DNA from: an archaeon
Lineage (GTDB): Archaea; Iainarchaeota; Iainarchaeia; Iainarchaeales; Iainarchaeaceae
Direction of reading: 5' to 3'
NCBI GenBank assembly: GCA_005239615.1
Contig: SBBR01000096.1
Location: forward strand, 1-13,255
DNA length: 13,255 nucleotides
Below the pieces are notes generated by a model. That model had not been told where the DNA came from and searched no databases. It was given only the letters and a program-made list of their open reading frames with translations. Made by a program: the position numbers and the translations under genes. Positions 13,149 through 13,255 of the stretch are shown in pieces. The number at the start of each line of letters is the position of its first letter. Position 1 is the first letter of the stretch.

Positions 13149-13200
13149 CCTTTGCGTGACACCTCCCAAAACAAAGCGAACTCGGAAAACAGTTTATGCC

Positions 13201-13217
13201 CGGTTTCTCTGAAACCG
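13201..13217. repeat. Perfect 7-bp inverted repeat upstream of the second operon
   Basis: CGGTTTC-TCT-GAAACCG forms a seven-pair stem with a three-base loop. It lies about 55 bases upstream of the TATA box and has no T-tract on either side. It could be an operator, or the 3' hairpin of a transcript that lies beyond the window. The flanking 13149-13255 has only short open frames and no gene I can support. Confidence 0.4.
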
Positions 13218-13255
13218 CAAAAAATAGAGCGTTGCTTGCAGACAGCCGGGAATGA

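Noticed and set aside
13149..13255. Possible short gene at the right edge
   Set aside because: Several frames are open for 20-40 codons on both strands but none has a recognisable motif or good start, and the hairpin at 13201-13217 is as consistent with non-coding DNA.
1..13255. CRISPR arrays, tRNA or rRNA genes, insertion sequences
   Set aside because: No regular repeat-spacer series, cloverleaf with a T-arm, transposase or terminal inverted repeat was found on reading both strands.

Overview
Organism. The window is archaeal. It opens with the tail of GatE, the archaeal-type subunit of the Glu-tRNA(Gln) amidotransferase, carries the remains of a TrmB-family regulator, and has TATA-type promoters with very short leaders as well as GGAGG ribosome sites. 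The many tiny membrane and metal-binding proteins, the GC-rich DNA and the standalone domains fit a small-genome DPANN-type archaeon. That placement is inference; no single marker here proves it.

Layout. (1) 2-1712, plus strand: housekeeping pair, the 3' part of gatE and an ADP-dependent NAD(P)H-hydrate dehydratase. (2) 1788-2908: a minus-strand Yip1-like membrane protein, divergent from a small mannose-6-phosphate isomerase-type cupin whose TATA box lies about 26 bases before its ATG. (3) 2956-7108, minus strand: a copper cassette read in the order anchored cupredoxin, HMA metallochaperone, HMA domain fused to a methionine/glycine-rich membrane domain, and CopA-type Cu+ ATPase. (4) 7253-7732, plus strand: a divergent membrane-anchored winged-helix protein, the obvious candidate regulator; the shared intergenic region holds three copies of TGAAACA. 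(5) 7863-8494: a decayed trmB gene. (6) 13107 down to 8524, minus strand: a second long operon. In order of transcription it encodes a Cys/His-containing anchored protein, a cysteine-free tandem thioredoxin-fold protein, a DUF2933-like two-helix protein, a 41-residue membrane peptide, an anchored CxxC redoxin, a CcdA-type thiol transporter, a His-rich anchored 52-mer, a YHS-domain 46-mer, a small thioredoxin and a DUF5676-like protein. It ends with three tiny proteins that share one amphipathic N-terminal motif; the middle one is an EF-1A-domain-2-like gene broken by frameshifts.

How they fit together. The two minus-strand operons look like halves of one cell-envelope system. One half binds, hands over and exports Cu+ (cupredoxin, HMA proteins, CopA). 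The other moves reducing power to the outer face of the membrane (CcdA plus anchored redoxin) and adds small proteins of kinds often found beside copper genes (YHS, DUF2933-like, DUF5676-like). The joint role is inference from content and position. Several genes are shorter than 60 codons and easily missed: 9011-9124, 9782-9922, 9951-10109 and 11606-11731.
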